NCBI GenBank assembly: GCA_013822685.1
Contig: PNKV01000001.1
Coordinates: 124,001 to 188,000, forward strand
DNA length: 64,000 bases
Source: Leptothrix sp. (in: b-proteobacteria)
GTDB taxonomy: Bacteria; Pseudomonadota; Gammaproteobacteria; Burkholderiales; Burkholderiaceae_C
Reading direction: 5' to 3'
Shown here: positions 29,893-38,375 of the stretch, piece after piece
Numbering within the stretch: the stretch's first letter is position 1
How the letters are laid out: every line of letters begins with the position of its first letter
The notes under the pieces: generated by a model
What the model was told of the DNA's origin: nothing
Database searches by the model: none
The model's input: only the letters and a program-made list of their open reading frames with translations
Translations under genes and position numbers: made by a program

Positions 29893-30779
29893 CCATTTCC
29901 CCTTTGGCCCGCTGGATGGCGGCCCCCTTGATCGCCGGGCTGCTCAGCTTGGCGCATGCCCAGCCCGAAGGCCCTTTGCTGGTCGAGCCCACGACACCCG
30001 ATCAAGGCAAGCTGAAGCCCCTGTGGGAGCTGGGCTTGGGCGTGGCCGGTGCCACCTTGCCCGATTACCGCGGCTCGGACGAAAGCCGCGCCTACGTGCT
30101 GCCCCTGCCCTATGTGGTTTACCGCGGCGAAGTGCTCAAGGCCAACCGCGACGGCGCGAGCGCAGAGCTGTTCCACGGCCGCCGCGTCAAACTCGGCCTG
30201 AACGCGAACGCCAGCATCCCGGTGTCGAGCAAACGGAATCGGGCCCGCGAAGGCATGCCCAATCTGGCCGGGTCGGTGGAGATCGGGCCGGCGCTGGACG
30301 TGCGCCTCTTTGAGTCGGCCAGCGGCTTGGTCCGGGTGAACTTCAGGCTGCCCGTGAGCGCCGGGGTCACGATTGGCCAGGGCAGCCCTTCGTCAACGGG
30401 CTGGCAAACGGCGCCCCACGTGAACATCGACATGGCCAATGTGGGCGGCTGGTCGGGCTGGAACCTGGGCGCCTTGGTCGGGCCGATCTACGCCAACCGC
30501 CGGCGCAACGCCTACTTCTATGACGTGGCGCCCCAGTATGTGCGGGCCGACCGCCCGGCCTATGAGAGCCGCGCCGGCTATTCAGGCAGCCAGTTCACCG
30601 CCGCCCTGAGCAAACGCTTTGACGGCTTCTGGGTGGGCGCTTTTGTTCGCCACGACGACTTGCACGGCGCCGTGTTTGAAGACAGCCCGCTGGTCAAGAA
30701 AAAGAGCTACCTGGCGGCAGGCGTGGGGGTGTCCTGGATCTTGGGGCAGTCGTCGACGCTGGTGGCGGTGGACGACTGA
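29889..30779 (+). CDS. MipA/OmpV-family outer-membrane protein
   Basis: A 296-residue beta-barrel type protein with an N-terminal signal peptide (cleavage likely after LAHA). The MipA-type start WELGLGVAGATLPDYRGSDE is followed by strands alternating aromatic and small residues, and the protein ends in a barrel-like segment. The family is linked to outer-membrane scaffolding or permeability. The ATG overlaps the chorismatase stop (ATGA), so it is embedded in the pigment arm; transport or anchoring of the product is inference. Confidence 0.85.
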   Translation: MTISPLARWMAAPLIAGLLSLAHAQPEGPLLVEPTTPDQGKLKPLWELGLGVAGATLPDYRGSDESRAYVLPLPYVVYRGEVLKANRDGASAELFHGRRVKLGLNANASIPVSSKRNRAREGMPNLAGSVEIGPALDVRLFESASGLVRVNFRLPVSAGVTIGQGSPSSTGWQTAPHVNIDMANVGGWSGWNLGALVGPIYANRRRNAYFYDVAPQYVRADRPAYESRAGYSGSQFTAALSKRFDGFWVGAFVRHDDLHGAVFEDSPLVKKKSYLAAGVGVSWILGQSSTLVAVDD

Positions 30780-30790
30780 CGGTCGGAGCC

Positions 30791-31579
30791 ATGAAGACGC
30801 TGCGTGCCCTGGCCCAATACCCGCTGTTCTACGCGGGGTTGCTGCTGCTCGGCTTGATGTGCCTGGGGTGGTGCTTCCTGGCCTGGACAGTCAGGCCGTT
30901 CATGTCGCCCGACAAAGCGCGTGTACTGGGCCGGTCAGGCATCAGTGGCGGCTTTCGCCTGTACTTTGCCTTCACCAGTTGGCTGGGCCTGACCCGCTTT
31001 GAGCTGGACGAACTCGATGCACTCAATGGCCAGCCATCGCTGATCCTGGCGGCCAACCACCCTACTTTCCTGGACGCGGTTTTCCTGATCTCGCGGCTGA
31101 AGAACGCCGGCTGCATCATGAAATCCGACGTGGTGGACAACCCGTTTTTAGGGGCGGGCGCACGGCTGGCCGGGTTCATCCGCAATGACAGCCCACGCAA
31201 CATGGTCAGGCAGTCCGTGGGTGATCTGCGCCAAGGCAGCCACCTGCTGGTGTTTCCCGAAGGCACGCGCACCATCGACCGGCCGGTCAACGATTTCAAG
31301 TCGGGCTTTGCCCTGATCGCCAAGGGTGCCCAGGTGCCCGTGCAGACCGTGTTCATCGAGAACAGCTCGCCCTTCCTGACCAAAGGCTGGCCCATCCACC
31401 ACAGGCCGCCCAGCTTCCCCATGGTTTACCGGGTGCGGCTTGGGCAGCGCTTCATGGTCGGCGGCGACGCCAAGCTGTTCACCCGCGACTTGCAACGTTA
31501 TTTTGAACAAGAGCTCGCCAAAGCCGAATTGGCGCTCAACGTTACTCACCACCATTCCGAGCTTCAAGTCCATGACTGA
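30791..31579 (+). CDS. lysophospholipid/glycerol acyltransferase (PlsC family)
   Basis: A 262-residue membrane acyltransferase. A long N-terminal hydrophobic segment (LLLLGLMCLGWCFLAWTV) precedes the NHPTFLD box (H-X4-D) and FPEGTRT. GGTCGGAG lies just before the ATG. It is one of two acyltransferases in the pigment-type cluster and could attach the polyene acyl chain or a fatty acid to a glycerol-type acceptor. It overlaps the next gene by eight bases. Confidence 0.85.
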   Translation: MKTLRALAQYPLFYAGLLLLGLMCLGWCFLAWTVRPFMSPDKARVLGRSGISGGFRLYFAFTSWLGLTRFELDELDALNGQPSLILAANHPTFLDAVFLISRLKNAGCIMKSDVVDNPFLGAGARLAGFIRNDSPRNMVRQSVGDLRQGSHLLVFPEGTRTIDRPVNDFKSGFALIAKGAQVPVQTVFIENSSPFLTKGWPIHHRPPSFPMVYRVRLGQRFMVGGDAKLFTRDLQRYFEQELAKAELALNVTHHHSELQVHD

Positions 31580-32369
31580 GTCGAGTCAGACCTCCGTGAC
31601 TCCGTCACGCACGCACCTTGTGCTGATTCCGAGCTACAACGCAGGCCAGCAGGTGTACGACACCGTCAAGGCCGCGCGGCGGCAGTGGAATCCGGTCTGG
31701 GTTGTTGTGGATGGCAGCACCGACGGCACTGACCGAGGCCTTCAAGCCATGGCAAGCCAGGATGAGGGCCTGAAGGTGTTTGTGTTGCCCGAGAACCAGG
31801 GCAAAGGCGCCGCCGTGCTGCGCGGTTTGCGCGAAGCCCAGGCGGCCGGGTTCACGCATGCGCTGACCATGGATTCAGACGGCCAGCACCCCGCTGCGCT
31901 GATCCCTGATTTCATGCGCGCCTCGATGCAGCGGCTTGACACGATGGTGCTTGGGCGCCCGGTGTTTGACAGCAGCGCCCCCTTGTTGCGGGTGCGCGGA
32001 CGGCGAGTCTCCAACTGGTGGACCAACCTCGAGACCCTGGGTGCCGGCATTGCCGATTCCTTGTATGGCTTTCGGGTGTACCCCGTGCCGGACCTCATCA
32101 AGGCCATGGCCCGCCAACCGTGGATGCGCCGTTTTGATTTCGACACCGAGGCCGTGGTGCGGTTAGCGTGGAGCGGGGTCAAGCCGGTGAATCTGGATGC
32201 GCCGGTGAAATACCTGCGGCCCGACGAAGGCGGGGTGTCGCACTTTCGCTATGGCCGCGACAACGTGCTGCTGACCTGGATGCACTTGCGCCTCATGCTT
32301 GAGTTTGCGCTGAGGCTGCCCGTGCTGGTGGTGCGCCGGTTGATGCGCAAGCCACCATTTCAGCGTTGA
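31572..32369 (+). CDS. family 2 glycosyltransferase
   Basis: A 265-residue GT-A fold enzyme: LVLIPSYNAGQQVYDTV at the N-terminus, VVVDGSTDGTDRG (nucleotide-sugar site), ENQGKGAAVLRG and the metal-binding TMDSDGQHP. A C-terminal hydrophobic segment is weak. The chosen start at 31572 (MTESSQTSV) overlaps the acyltransferase stop; the longer frame reading back to 31440 lies inside that gene. In xanthomonadin and some aryl-polyene clusters a glycosyltransferase decorates the polyene ester, which is the inferred role. It is the last gene of the plus arm. Confidence 0.87.
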   Translation: MTESSQTSVTPSRTHLVLIPSYNAGQQVYDTVKAARRQWNPVWVVVDGSTDGTDRGLQAMASQDEGLKVFVLPENQGKGAAVLRGLREAQAAGFTHALTMDSDGQHPAALIPDFMRASMQRLDTMVLGRPVFDSSAPLLRVRGRRVSNWWTNLETLGAGIADSLYGFRVYPVPDLIKAMARQPWMRRFDFDTEAVVRLAWSGVKPVNLDAPVKYLRPDEGGVSHFRYGRDNVLLTWMHLRLMLEFALRLPVLVVRRLMRKPPFQR

Positions 32370-32382
32370 CGAGGCCTGCGGC

Positions 32383-32961
32383 TCAATCCATTTCGACGAG
32401 GTTGCTGGTTTGCTGGTCAGTGATGATTTGCTTGACCAGGTCCTGGTCATCGAACAGCACTTGGAACTCGGCGAAGCTGGACAGCCAAAAGCGCCAGGTC
32501 TTGGCGTCCAGCTTTGGGTTTTCGCTGCTGATGGGGTAGCCCACTGACATCAGCACTTGCTCCCTGGTCATGCCCGGCATCAGCTTGGAACGCTCAATCG
32601 CGCGGCGAATGCGCGGCGGGTAGTCCTTGAGCTTGGCCGTGGGGTCGGTGGCCACCACGTAGCGCTTGGCAAAGGTGGTCAGGTCGAGATCGCGGCTGTA
32701 GTCGTTGCCAATGCGTTGCTTTTCGCCGCGGATCTCCACGTTCACGCGGTGCCGCCCGTAACCCGTCACCTTGACCGGCGTGCCCGCCGGGATGATGGTC
32801 TTGCCATCTTCAGCGTAGTTGATGTCGCTGATCCAGGAACCATCGGTGCGCATGTTGCAGCACAGGTAGCCTTGCGCCGGCTCTGGCAGCGCTTGCGCCA
32901 ACGCAGGGCCGGACAACACCGCGCCCAAAGTGGCGCACAAGGCAAGACGAACGGCAATCAT
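32383..32961 (-). CDS. secreted BamE/SmpA-OmlA-like protein
   Basis: A 192-residue exported protein. The start at 32961 has AAGGGAG upstream and begins a signal peptide (cleavage probably after ALAQA). The mature part contains a short beta-rich region, then a BamE-like segment with GMTREQVLMSVGYPISSENP and WRFWL near residues 140-170. No clear lipobox is seen. It is last in the minus arm, 13 bases from the convergent glycosyltransferase stop. A periplasmic scaffold role in product transport is possible but unproven. Confidence 0.7.
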   Translation of the reverse strand: MIAVRLALCATLGAVLSGPALAQALPEPAQGYLCCNMRTDGSWISDINYAEDGKTIIPAGTPVKVTGYGRHRVNVEIRGEKQRIGNDYSRDLDLTTFAKRYVVATDPTAKLKDYPPRIRRAIERSKLMPGMTREQVLMSVGYPISSENPKLDAKTWRFWLSSFAEFQVLFDDQDLVKQIITDQQTSNLVEMD

Positions 32962-33019
32962 GGCAAGCTCCCTTAATCGATGAAATGACCCGCCGAATTC
33001 TACCGGCGGGCCACCCATG

Positions 33020-34354
33020 TCAAGCCGCGAACCGGGAGTCCTGCCCCTGCGCTTTCCTCTTGGCCGGCCACAAGCCCACCGGCGGCAACCAGGCGTTCAA
33101 GCCCGGCGCGGTGATGACGGTGCTGACGATGGCCATCAAGACCAGCATGGTGAACATCTGCTGCGAAATCACGCCCAGGTCAAAGCCCACGTTCAGCACG
33201 ATCAGCTCCATCAAGGCCCGCGTGTTCATCATGATGCCGATGACTTTGCCTTCAGCATGGTTCAAGCCGGCCCAGCGCGCGGCCAGGTAGCAGCCACCAA
33301 ACTTGCCACCCGTGGCCAGGGCGATCAGCAGGGCAGTCCAGCCCCAGGCAGCGGCCGTGTCCAGGCCGCCAATGTTGGTTCGCAAGCCGGTGTAGGTGAA
33401 GAAGATGGGCAGGAAGAACACCAGCACGAAAGCGCCAACCCTTTGCTTCCAAGCCTCTACCAACTCGGTCTCATCATGCAGGATCACGCCGGCCATGAAG
33501 CCGCCAAAGATGGCAAAGATGCCCAGCTGGTAAGTGGCGATCGCGGCCAGGAACATCACCGCCAGCAACAGGCCCATGAGCATGGGTGGCAAGGCGTCGT
33601 TTCCCTCTTTGAGATGGTGGACCATGCGCTTGAGCAAAGGGCGCGCCACAAACCAGCTCAGCACGAAGAACGCGATCACCATGAGCACCTTCGCGCCGAA
33701 GGCCATGGGCTCGAAATGCGACACCGTGATGGTGGTGATCAAGGCCAACAGCAACCAACCCACCACGTCATTGATGGCGGCCGACGAAATGGCGATGACC
33801 CCCAACGATGAGCGCGTAATATTGAACTCCATCATGATGCGGCCCAGGATGGGCAGCGCGGTGATGGAGAACGCCGTGGCCACGAACAAGGCCGAGGCCA
33901 GCGGGTCTGCCTGCGGCGACAAAATCGGCGCGGCCAGGTAGCCAAAGCCCAAGCCCAGCCCGAATGGCACCACCAGGCCAGCGAGCGCGACGCCCCACAC
34001 CGCCTTGCGATTGCGCTTCTCGGTCAGGTGAGAAAAATCAAACTCCATGCCGATCTGGAACATCAACAGGATCAGGCCGATCTGCGACAGGATGTTCAAA
34101 GGCGCCGAGGGCACCGATTGGAAGACATAGTGAAAGACATCGGGCATCAGCAGGCCAAACAGCGAGGGGCCCAACAGGATGCCCACCACGATTTCGCCCA
34201 CCGCTGGCGATTGGTTCATGCGCTTGGCCACCACGCCACCCAGGCGCGCCACGATCACGATGACGATCAACTGCAGCAAGACGAAATACAGCATCATTTC
34301 GGTTTGATGCACGCTACTGGCCGCCACGCCCGCGGCAGCTTCTGGTGAACTCAT
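33020..34354 (-). CDS. CPA2-family cation:proton antiporter
   Basis: A 444-residue integral-membrane protein with about 12 hydrophobic segments. QSPAVGEIVVGILLGPS near the N-terminus and MEFDFSHL followed by two-fold repeated transport segments match the KefB/Na+-H+ exchanger family. There is no C-terminal TrkA/RCK domain. Its start overlaps the ketoreductase stop (ATGA), so it is translationally coupled to polyene genes. The ion is not predictable; a role in supporting product export or pH balance is inference. Confidence 0.87.
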   Translation of the reverse strand: MSSPEAAAGVAASSVHQTEMMLYFVLLQLIVIVIVARLGGVVAKRMNQSPAVGEIVVGILLGPSLFGLLMPDVFHYVFQSVPSAPLNILSQIGLILLMFQIGMEFDFSHLTEKRNRKAVWGVALAGLVVPFGLGLGFGYLAAPILSPQADPLASALFVATAFSITALPILGRIMMEFNITRSSLGVIAISSAAINDVVGWLLLALITTITVSHFEPMAFGAKVLMVIAFFVLSWFVARPLLKRMVHHLKEGNDALPPMLMGLLLAVMFLAAIATYQLGIFAIFGGFMAGVILHDETELVEAWKQRVGAFVLVFFLPIFFTYTGLRTNIGGLDTAAAWGWTALLIALATGGKFGGCYLAARWAGLNHAEGKVIGIMMNTRALMELIVLNVGFDLGVISQQMFTMLVLMAIVSTVITAPGLNAWLPPVGLWPAKRKAQGQDSRFAA

Positions 34355-35085
34355 GATGGCATTCCCCCATTGATTGATATGACTTGACCGCTGATGTAGG
34401 CGGCGGCGTCCGAGGCCAGGAAGGCCACCAGATCAGCCACTTCGCTGGGCTGGCCCGCGCGCTTCATGGGCACCATTTGCGCGATGGCCGCGGCATCGAA
34501 AGCGCCCTCAGCCATGCTGCCCTGGATGATGCCGGGGGCCACCACGTTGACGGTGATGCCCCGACTGGCCAGCTCCAGCGACAAGGATTTTGACGCCCCG
34601 TGCAGCGCCGCCTTGGCCGCCGCATAGTTCACCTGCCCGCGGTTGCCCACCACCGCGGCGATGGACGACACACTGATGATGCGCCCCCAGCGGGTGCGGA
34701 TCATGGGCATGCTCAAAGGCTGCGTGACGTTGAAGAAGCCGTGCAGCGACACATCGATCACCCGATGCCACTGCTCTGGGCGCATGCCCGGGAAAACCGC
34801 GTCGTCGTGGACGCCGGCATTGTTGACCAGCACCTGGATGGGCCCCTCGTCCAGCAGGGCCTCCAGGCTGGTCGCGCAGGCCTGGGCATCGCTCACATCG
34901 AAGGCGACCGCACTGGCCTGGCCTCCGGCCGCCACGATCTCGTCCACGACCTCCTGGGCCCGTTCCAGGCGCGAGTTGGCGTGAACGATGACGTGGTATT
35001 GCGCGGCCAGGCGTTTGCAGATGGCCGAGCCAATGTCGCCGCTGCCCCCCGTGACCAGGGCGCGTTTGAGGACTGGGGTGTTCAT
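34351..35085 (-). CDS. 3-ketoacyl-ACP reductase (FabG-like, ApeQ type)
   Basis: A 244-residue short-chain dehydrogenase. The NADP motif TGGSGDIG, the NNAG structural motif and the catalytic S...Y...K set (SVSSIAAV, then NYAAAK) are all present. It would reduce the beta-keto group in each polyene extension round. Four-base overlaps link it to the dehydratase before and the antiporter after. FabG of fatty-acid synthesis is the alternative, but the setting favours the dedicated pathway. Confidence 0.9.
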   Translation of the reverse strand: MNTPVLKRALVTGGSGDIGSAICKRLAAQYHVIVHANSRLERAQEVVDEIVAAGGQASAVAFDVSDAQACATSLEALLDEGPIQVLVNNAGVHDDAVFPGMRPEQWHRVIDVSLHGFFNVTQPLSMPMIRTRWGRIISVSSIAAVVGNRGQVNYAAAKAALHGASKSLSLELASRGITVNVVAPGIIQGSMAEGAFDAAAIAQMVPMKRAGQPSEVADLVAFLASDAAAYISGQVISINGGMPS

Positions 35086-35564
35086 GCCATGGGCTCCGTG
35101 GGCAAAAGCGCGCTGGCATCCATCACCACCGCGGCCCGACCTTCAATCAACAGGCGGCCCGCATCGCGGACCGAGAATTCGTACATCACCAGGTTGTCAT
35201 CGCCCGACACGCGTCGGGCTTCAACGCACAGATCAGAAGCGCAGTCATCAAGCCGCGCCACATGGGCGGTGACACCACGAACACTGGCCAGGAAGCCCGC
35301 TTTGGGACGCTGCCCGGCTTGGTCGCCCTCGGCGCTCATGCGCAGGCCACCGTGCGTGGCCATGGCCTGCGCCGCGTACTCAATGCCGCAAAGCACGCCC
35401 AGGCGACCACCGGACCGCAGCGGGTTGGCAGGATCACGGTGGCTGCTCGCCACGCACACAATGTTATCGGGGCTCCAGTCGGTCACCGCGTCCAGCAGGC
35501 ACATGGTGCCCGCATGCGGAATGCGCGCGGCAATCTGGTCACGCGTCATCGTCATCAAGCGCAT
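35082..35564 (-). CDS. ApeP-like 3-hydroxyacyl-ACP dehydratase
   Basis: A 160-residue hotdog-fold protein: RIPHAGTMCLLDAV near residue 13 and GIEYAAQAMATHGG near residue 60 are the pattern of the ApeP-type dehydratases of aryl-polyene clusters. It would remove water to form the conjugated double bonds. The ATG at 35564 has GGAG upstream and lies 10 bases inside the preceding gene; an ATG at 35555 is an alternative. Confidence 0.85.
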   Translation of the reverse strand: MRLMTMTRDQIAARIPHAGTMCLLDAVTDWSPDNIVCVASSHRDPANPLRSGGRLGVLCGIEYAAQAMATHGGLRMSAEGDQAGQRPKAGFLASVRGVTAHVARLDDCASDLCVEARRVSGDDNLVMYEFSVRDAGRLLIEGRAAVVMDASALLPTEPMA

Positions 35565-36367
35565 GGAGACAACTCCACCGCCAGTTGCCGCTGGTTCAGG
35601 TAATCGAGCACAACGCGTGATCGTGAGGGCGTACCGGCCAGTGCCTGCAGCAGGGGCAGCCCGCGCCCGGCAGGTATGGCCTGGCGCAGCGCCTCAAGTT
35701 CGGGCCAGGGCAAGGTGTGGGCGGCCTCGTCGCACAACGCCACATCAATGCTGGCCAGCGAGTGGGCACTGGCCTGCGGCGACAACACCAAGGCGATGCC
35801 CACGGTGTGGGTGACCGGCCGCGCTTCCAGCAAAGGCGAGGGGTAAGGTGCGTCGTAAGACACCAGCAACACACCCTGACGCTCGACCTTCACCTGGGTC
35901 ACGGCTTCCAGCAAGCCTGCACCAAAGCTGGCGTCATAGCCGCACAAGGTGGTTGACGGGGCCACGGCCCGCGACACGATGCCCCAGTACCCCGAAGGCG
36001 CGTTGTGGACTGAATTGGTGAAGCGCGTGGGCGAGATCAAGCGGTCATCCGCCAAGGCCTCGCACAACGCGTGGCAGTTGTCGCCATCGCCGCTGGACGA
36101 GGCGAACACGGTGGCCAGGGCTTCGGCATCGGCATGCGCGTTGGCCACGGCTTCGATGCCCACCTGCAGCGCCAGCTTGACCAAGGTGCCCACGCGACGG
36201 CGTTCGGCGGCCGGCAAGCCCGCAGGCGCCATCAGGCTGGTGGCTTGGGGCAGGTAAGGCCGCGAACCGGCCATGATCTCCCGGCCTTCAGCCCAGGTGG
36301 GCAGGCCCGGCCCGAGCAGGCCGATGCCATCGATGAAAACGCGGTGGGAATGGGCGGCGGTTGCCAT
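35555..36367 (-). CDS. ketosynthase-like chain-length factor, second copy
   Basis: A 270-residue truncated ketosynthase-fold protein (beta-ketoacyl synthase N-terminal type 2). The sequence FTNSVHNAPSGYWGI is typical for this family of KS partners. At the place of the catalytic Cys it has Asp (CGYDASFGAG), so it should be inactive and act as a partner of the KS immediately before it. The ATG at 36367 follows the KS stop directly; a TTG at 36373 would overlap it. Confidence 0.83.
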   Translation of the reverse strand: MATAAHSHRVFIDGIGLLGPGLPTWAEGREIMAGSRPYLPQATSLMAPAGLPAAERRRVGTLVKLALQVGIEAVANAHADAEALATVFASSSGDGDNCHALCEALADDRLISPTRFTNSVHNAPSGYWGIVSRAVAPSTTLCGYDASFGAGLLEAVTQVKVERQGVLLVSYDAPYPSPLLEARPVTHTVGIALVLSPQASAHSLASIDVALCDEAAHTLPWPELEALRQAIPAGRGLPLLQALAGTPSRSRVVLDYLNQRQLAVELSPCA

Positions 36368-36369
36368 GT

Positions 36370-37557
36370 TCAAGCCCCCCGCCCGAAGACCACGCTGGCA
36401 TTGGCGCCGCCAAAGCCAAACGAATTGCTCAGCACATGTTGAACAGGCCCATGGCGCACTTGCGTGAGGTAATCAATCTGGATGGCCGGATCGAGTTGCT
36501 CCACGTTCAACCCCGCAGGCTTGAAACCATCCCGAATGGCCAACAGGCTGATCACCGCTTCAATGCCGCCCGCCGCACCCAGCGTGTGACCGGTGGACGC
36601 CTTGGTGGAGCTGCATGGAACGCGGTCGCCAAACACCGAGAAAACCGCTTTCCCCTCGGCCGCGTCGTTGCTGGGCGTGCCCGTGCCATGCAGGTTGACA
36701 TAGTCGATCTGATCCGGGGTCAGGCCCGCGGCTTTGAGCGCCGCTTCGATGGCCAACTGTGCGCTGCGCCCTTCCGGATGGGGAGAGGACATGTGGTACG
36801 CGTCACTTGATTCGCCCACGCCCAGCAGTTGCAATGCGCCGGGCGAGCCTTTGCCGCGCTCGACCAAGGCCAGCCCGACGGCCTCGCCGATGGAAATGCC
36901 GTCGCGCTGTGCACTGTATGGACGGCAGGGTTGGCTGGAGGTCAGCTCCAGGGAGCGAAAGCCGTACAAGGTGGTCAGACACAGGGAGTCGACACCGCCG
37001 ACGATGGCCGCGTCGATCAGGCCGGCCTGGATCATCCGGGCCGCATTGCCAAAGGCCTTGGCACTGGACGCGCACGCCGTCGACAGGGCCACCGAGGGGC
37101 CGCGCAAATCAAAGTAGCGGCACACAAAATCAGCGACCGAATAGGCGTTGTGGGTCTCGGCATAGTGGAAGCTGGCCGGCAAGGCACCGGTGGCCGCATC
37201 GCGCTCGCGGTAGGCCAACTCGGTCTGCAAAATGCCCGCGGTGCTGGTGCCCATGAACACGCCAACGCGGTCAGCGCCATGGCGCTCAATGGCCTCGCGC
37301 ACGGCTTGATCGAATCCATCTTGCTGCAGACCCAGTTGCGCCAGGCGGTTGTTGCGGCAATCAAAACGAAGCAGGTGCTCTGGCAAGCACACTTGGTCCA
37401 CGCCATCGACCTCTCCGATCCAGGTGTCGATGTCCACAGTCTCGAAATCGCACGGCTTCAAGCCGCTGCGCCCGGCCTGCAAGGCCAGCGTGGTCTCGGC
37501 CAAGCCCCGGCCAAGGCAGCTGGTCATCGTGAAATGGGGAATCGCGAGAGGGGTCAC
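36370..37557 (-). CDS. beta-ketoacyl-ACP synthase, second copy (ApeO/ApeR-like)
   Basis: A 395-residue condensing enzyme with all catalytic residues: Cys in STACASSAK (about residue 161), His in NLHGTGTPSND (about 286) and His in KASTGHTLGAAGG (about 322). The C-terminal SNSFGFGGANAS is conserved. The GTG at 37557 (VTPLAIPHFTMTSCLG) is chosen because family members begin with this strand; the longer frame to 37695 overlaps the methyltransferase. It would extend the aryl-primed polyene with malonyl-ACP together with the adjacent chain-length factor. Confidence 0.9.
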   Translation of the reverse strand: MTPLAIPHFTMTSCLGRGLAETTLALQAGRSGLKPCDFETVDIDTWIGEVDGVDQVCLPEHLLRFDCRNNRLAQLGLQQDGFDQAVREAIERHGADRVGVFMGTSTAGILQTELAYRERDAATGALPASFHYAETHNAYSVADFVCRYFDLRGPSVALSTACASSAKAFGNAARMIQAGLIDAAIVGGVDSLCLTTLYGFRSLELTSSQPCRPYSAQRDGISIGEAVGLALVERGKGSPGALQLLGVGESSDAYHMSSPHPEGRSAQLAIEAALKAAGLTPDQIDYVNLHGTGTPSNDAAEGKAVFSVFGDRVPCSSTKASTGHTLGAAGGIEAVISLLAIRDGFKPAGLNVEQLDPAIQIDYLTQVRHGPVQHVLSNSFGFGGANASVVFGRGA

Positions 37558-37592
37558 AGGCAAGGATCCAGAAAGCGAAATCGCGGGCGACT

Positions 37593-38375
37593 TTAACCGA
37601 GTCGGGCCACGAGCAAGATGTTGGCGAAAGGCGTGCCTTCGCTCATAGGCAGGGTCTGAACCTGGAAGCCCAGCTTGCGCAAAGCGGCTTGCCAATCACT
37701 CAGGGAACGGCAATACAGCCGGGGCAGGCGGTGGCCCCGCACAAAGGTCACCACATGGTCCACCCAGTTGCTGATCTTGAAGGGCAAGCCCGCGGAGGCA
37801 TCGCCAATGCGCAGCAGCAGCACGCCTTTGGGGGCCAGCGCATCCCGCACGCGGGTGAGCACGGCATCCTGGGCGGCGATGTCGATGTAATGGAGCACAT
37901 CGAGGATCACCACCGCATCGCACGCATCGAAGGGAACATCGCAGATGTCGCCCAGCGTGAACCGAACCGGCAGGCGCAAAGGGCCCAGGGCGGCATTGGC
38001 TCGGTCCACATCACGCGGCATGAGCTCGACACCATGGAAGCTCTGCATTCTGGGCGCGGCGGGCCAATGGGCGGGCCAGCCTGCTGAGCGATGGCCTTGC
38101 TGGCCTTGGCTTTCCTCGTACTGCGCGCGCGCTGCGGCCAGCCAGGATGCCAGCAAGCCCTGCCCACAACCCAGGTCAAGCACACGGGCCTGGTCAGGGA
38201 TCAAACCATGCCGCAGCAGGCCCTGAAAGGCCGGATCACCACCCAATTTGCCACGGGCAAAGCGCCAGGCAAACTGGCCGGCCGGCCGGTAAGGCGCGCA
38301 AGCGAGGTCCAGCAAGGTGGACAGCATGGTGGGCGTGGCCAGGGCGTCGGGCGACGGGGTCAATTGGGCACTCAT
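37593..38375 (-). CDS. SAM-dependent methyltransferase, class I
   Basis: A 260-residue enzyme with the SAM motif VLDLGCGQGLLASWL near residue 70, an acidic GVELMPRDV strand and VVILDVLHYID motif. No membrane segment. The start at 38375 overlaps the deacetylase stop (ATGA). In aryl-polyene clusters methyltransferases alter the aryl head (O- or C-methyl); that substrate is inferred from position. Confidence 0.86.
   Translation of the reverse strand: MSAQLTPSPDALATPTMLSTLLDLACAPYRPAGQFAWRFARGKLGGDPAFQGLLRHGLIPDQARVLDLGCGQGLLASWLAAARAQYEESQGQQGHRSAGWPAHWPAAPRMQSFHGVELMPRDVDRANAALGPLRLPVRFTLGDICDVPFDACDAVVILDVLHYIDIAAQDAVLTRVRDALAPKGVLLLRIGDASAGLPFKISNWVDHVVTFVRGHRLPRLYCRSLSDWQAALRKLGFQVQTLPMSEGTPFANILLVARLG

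Noticed and set aside
37558-37695. N-terminal extension of the second ketosynthase
   Set aside because: The extra residues overlap the end of the methyltransferase and do not resemble a ketosynthase N-terminus.
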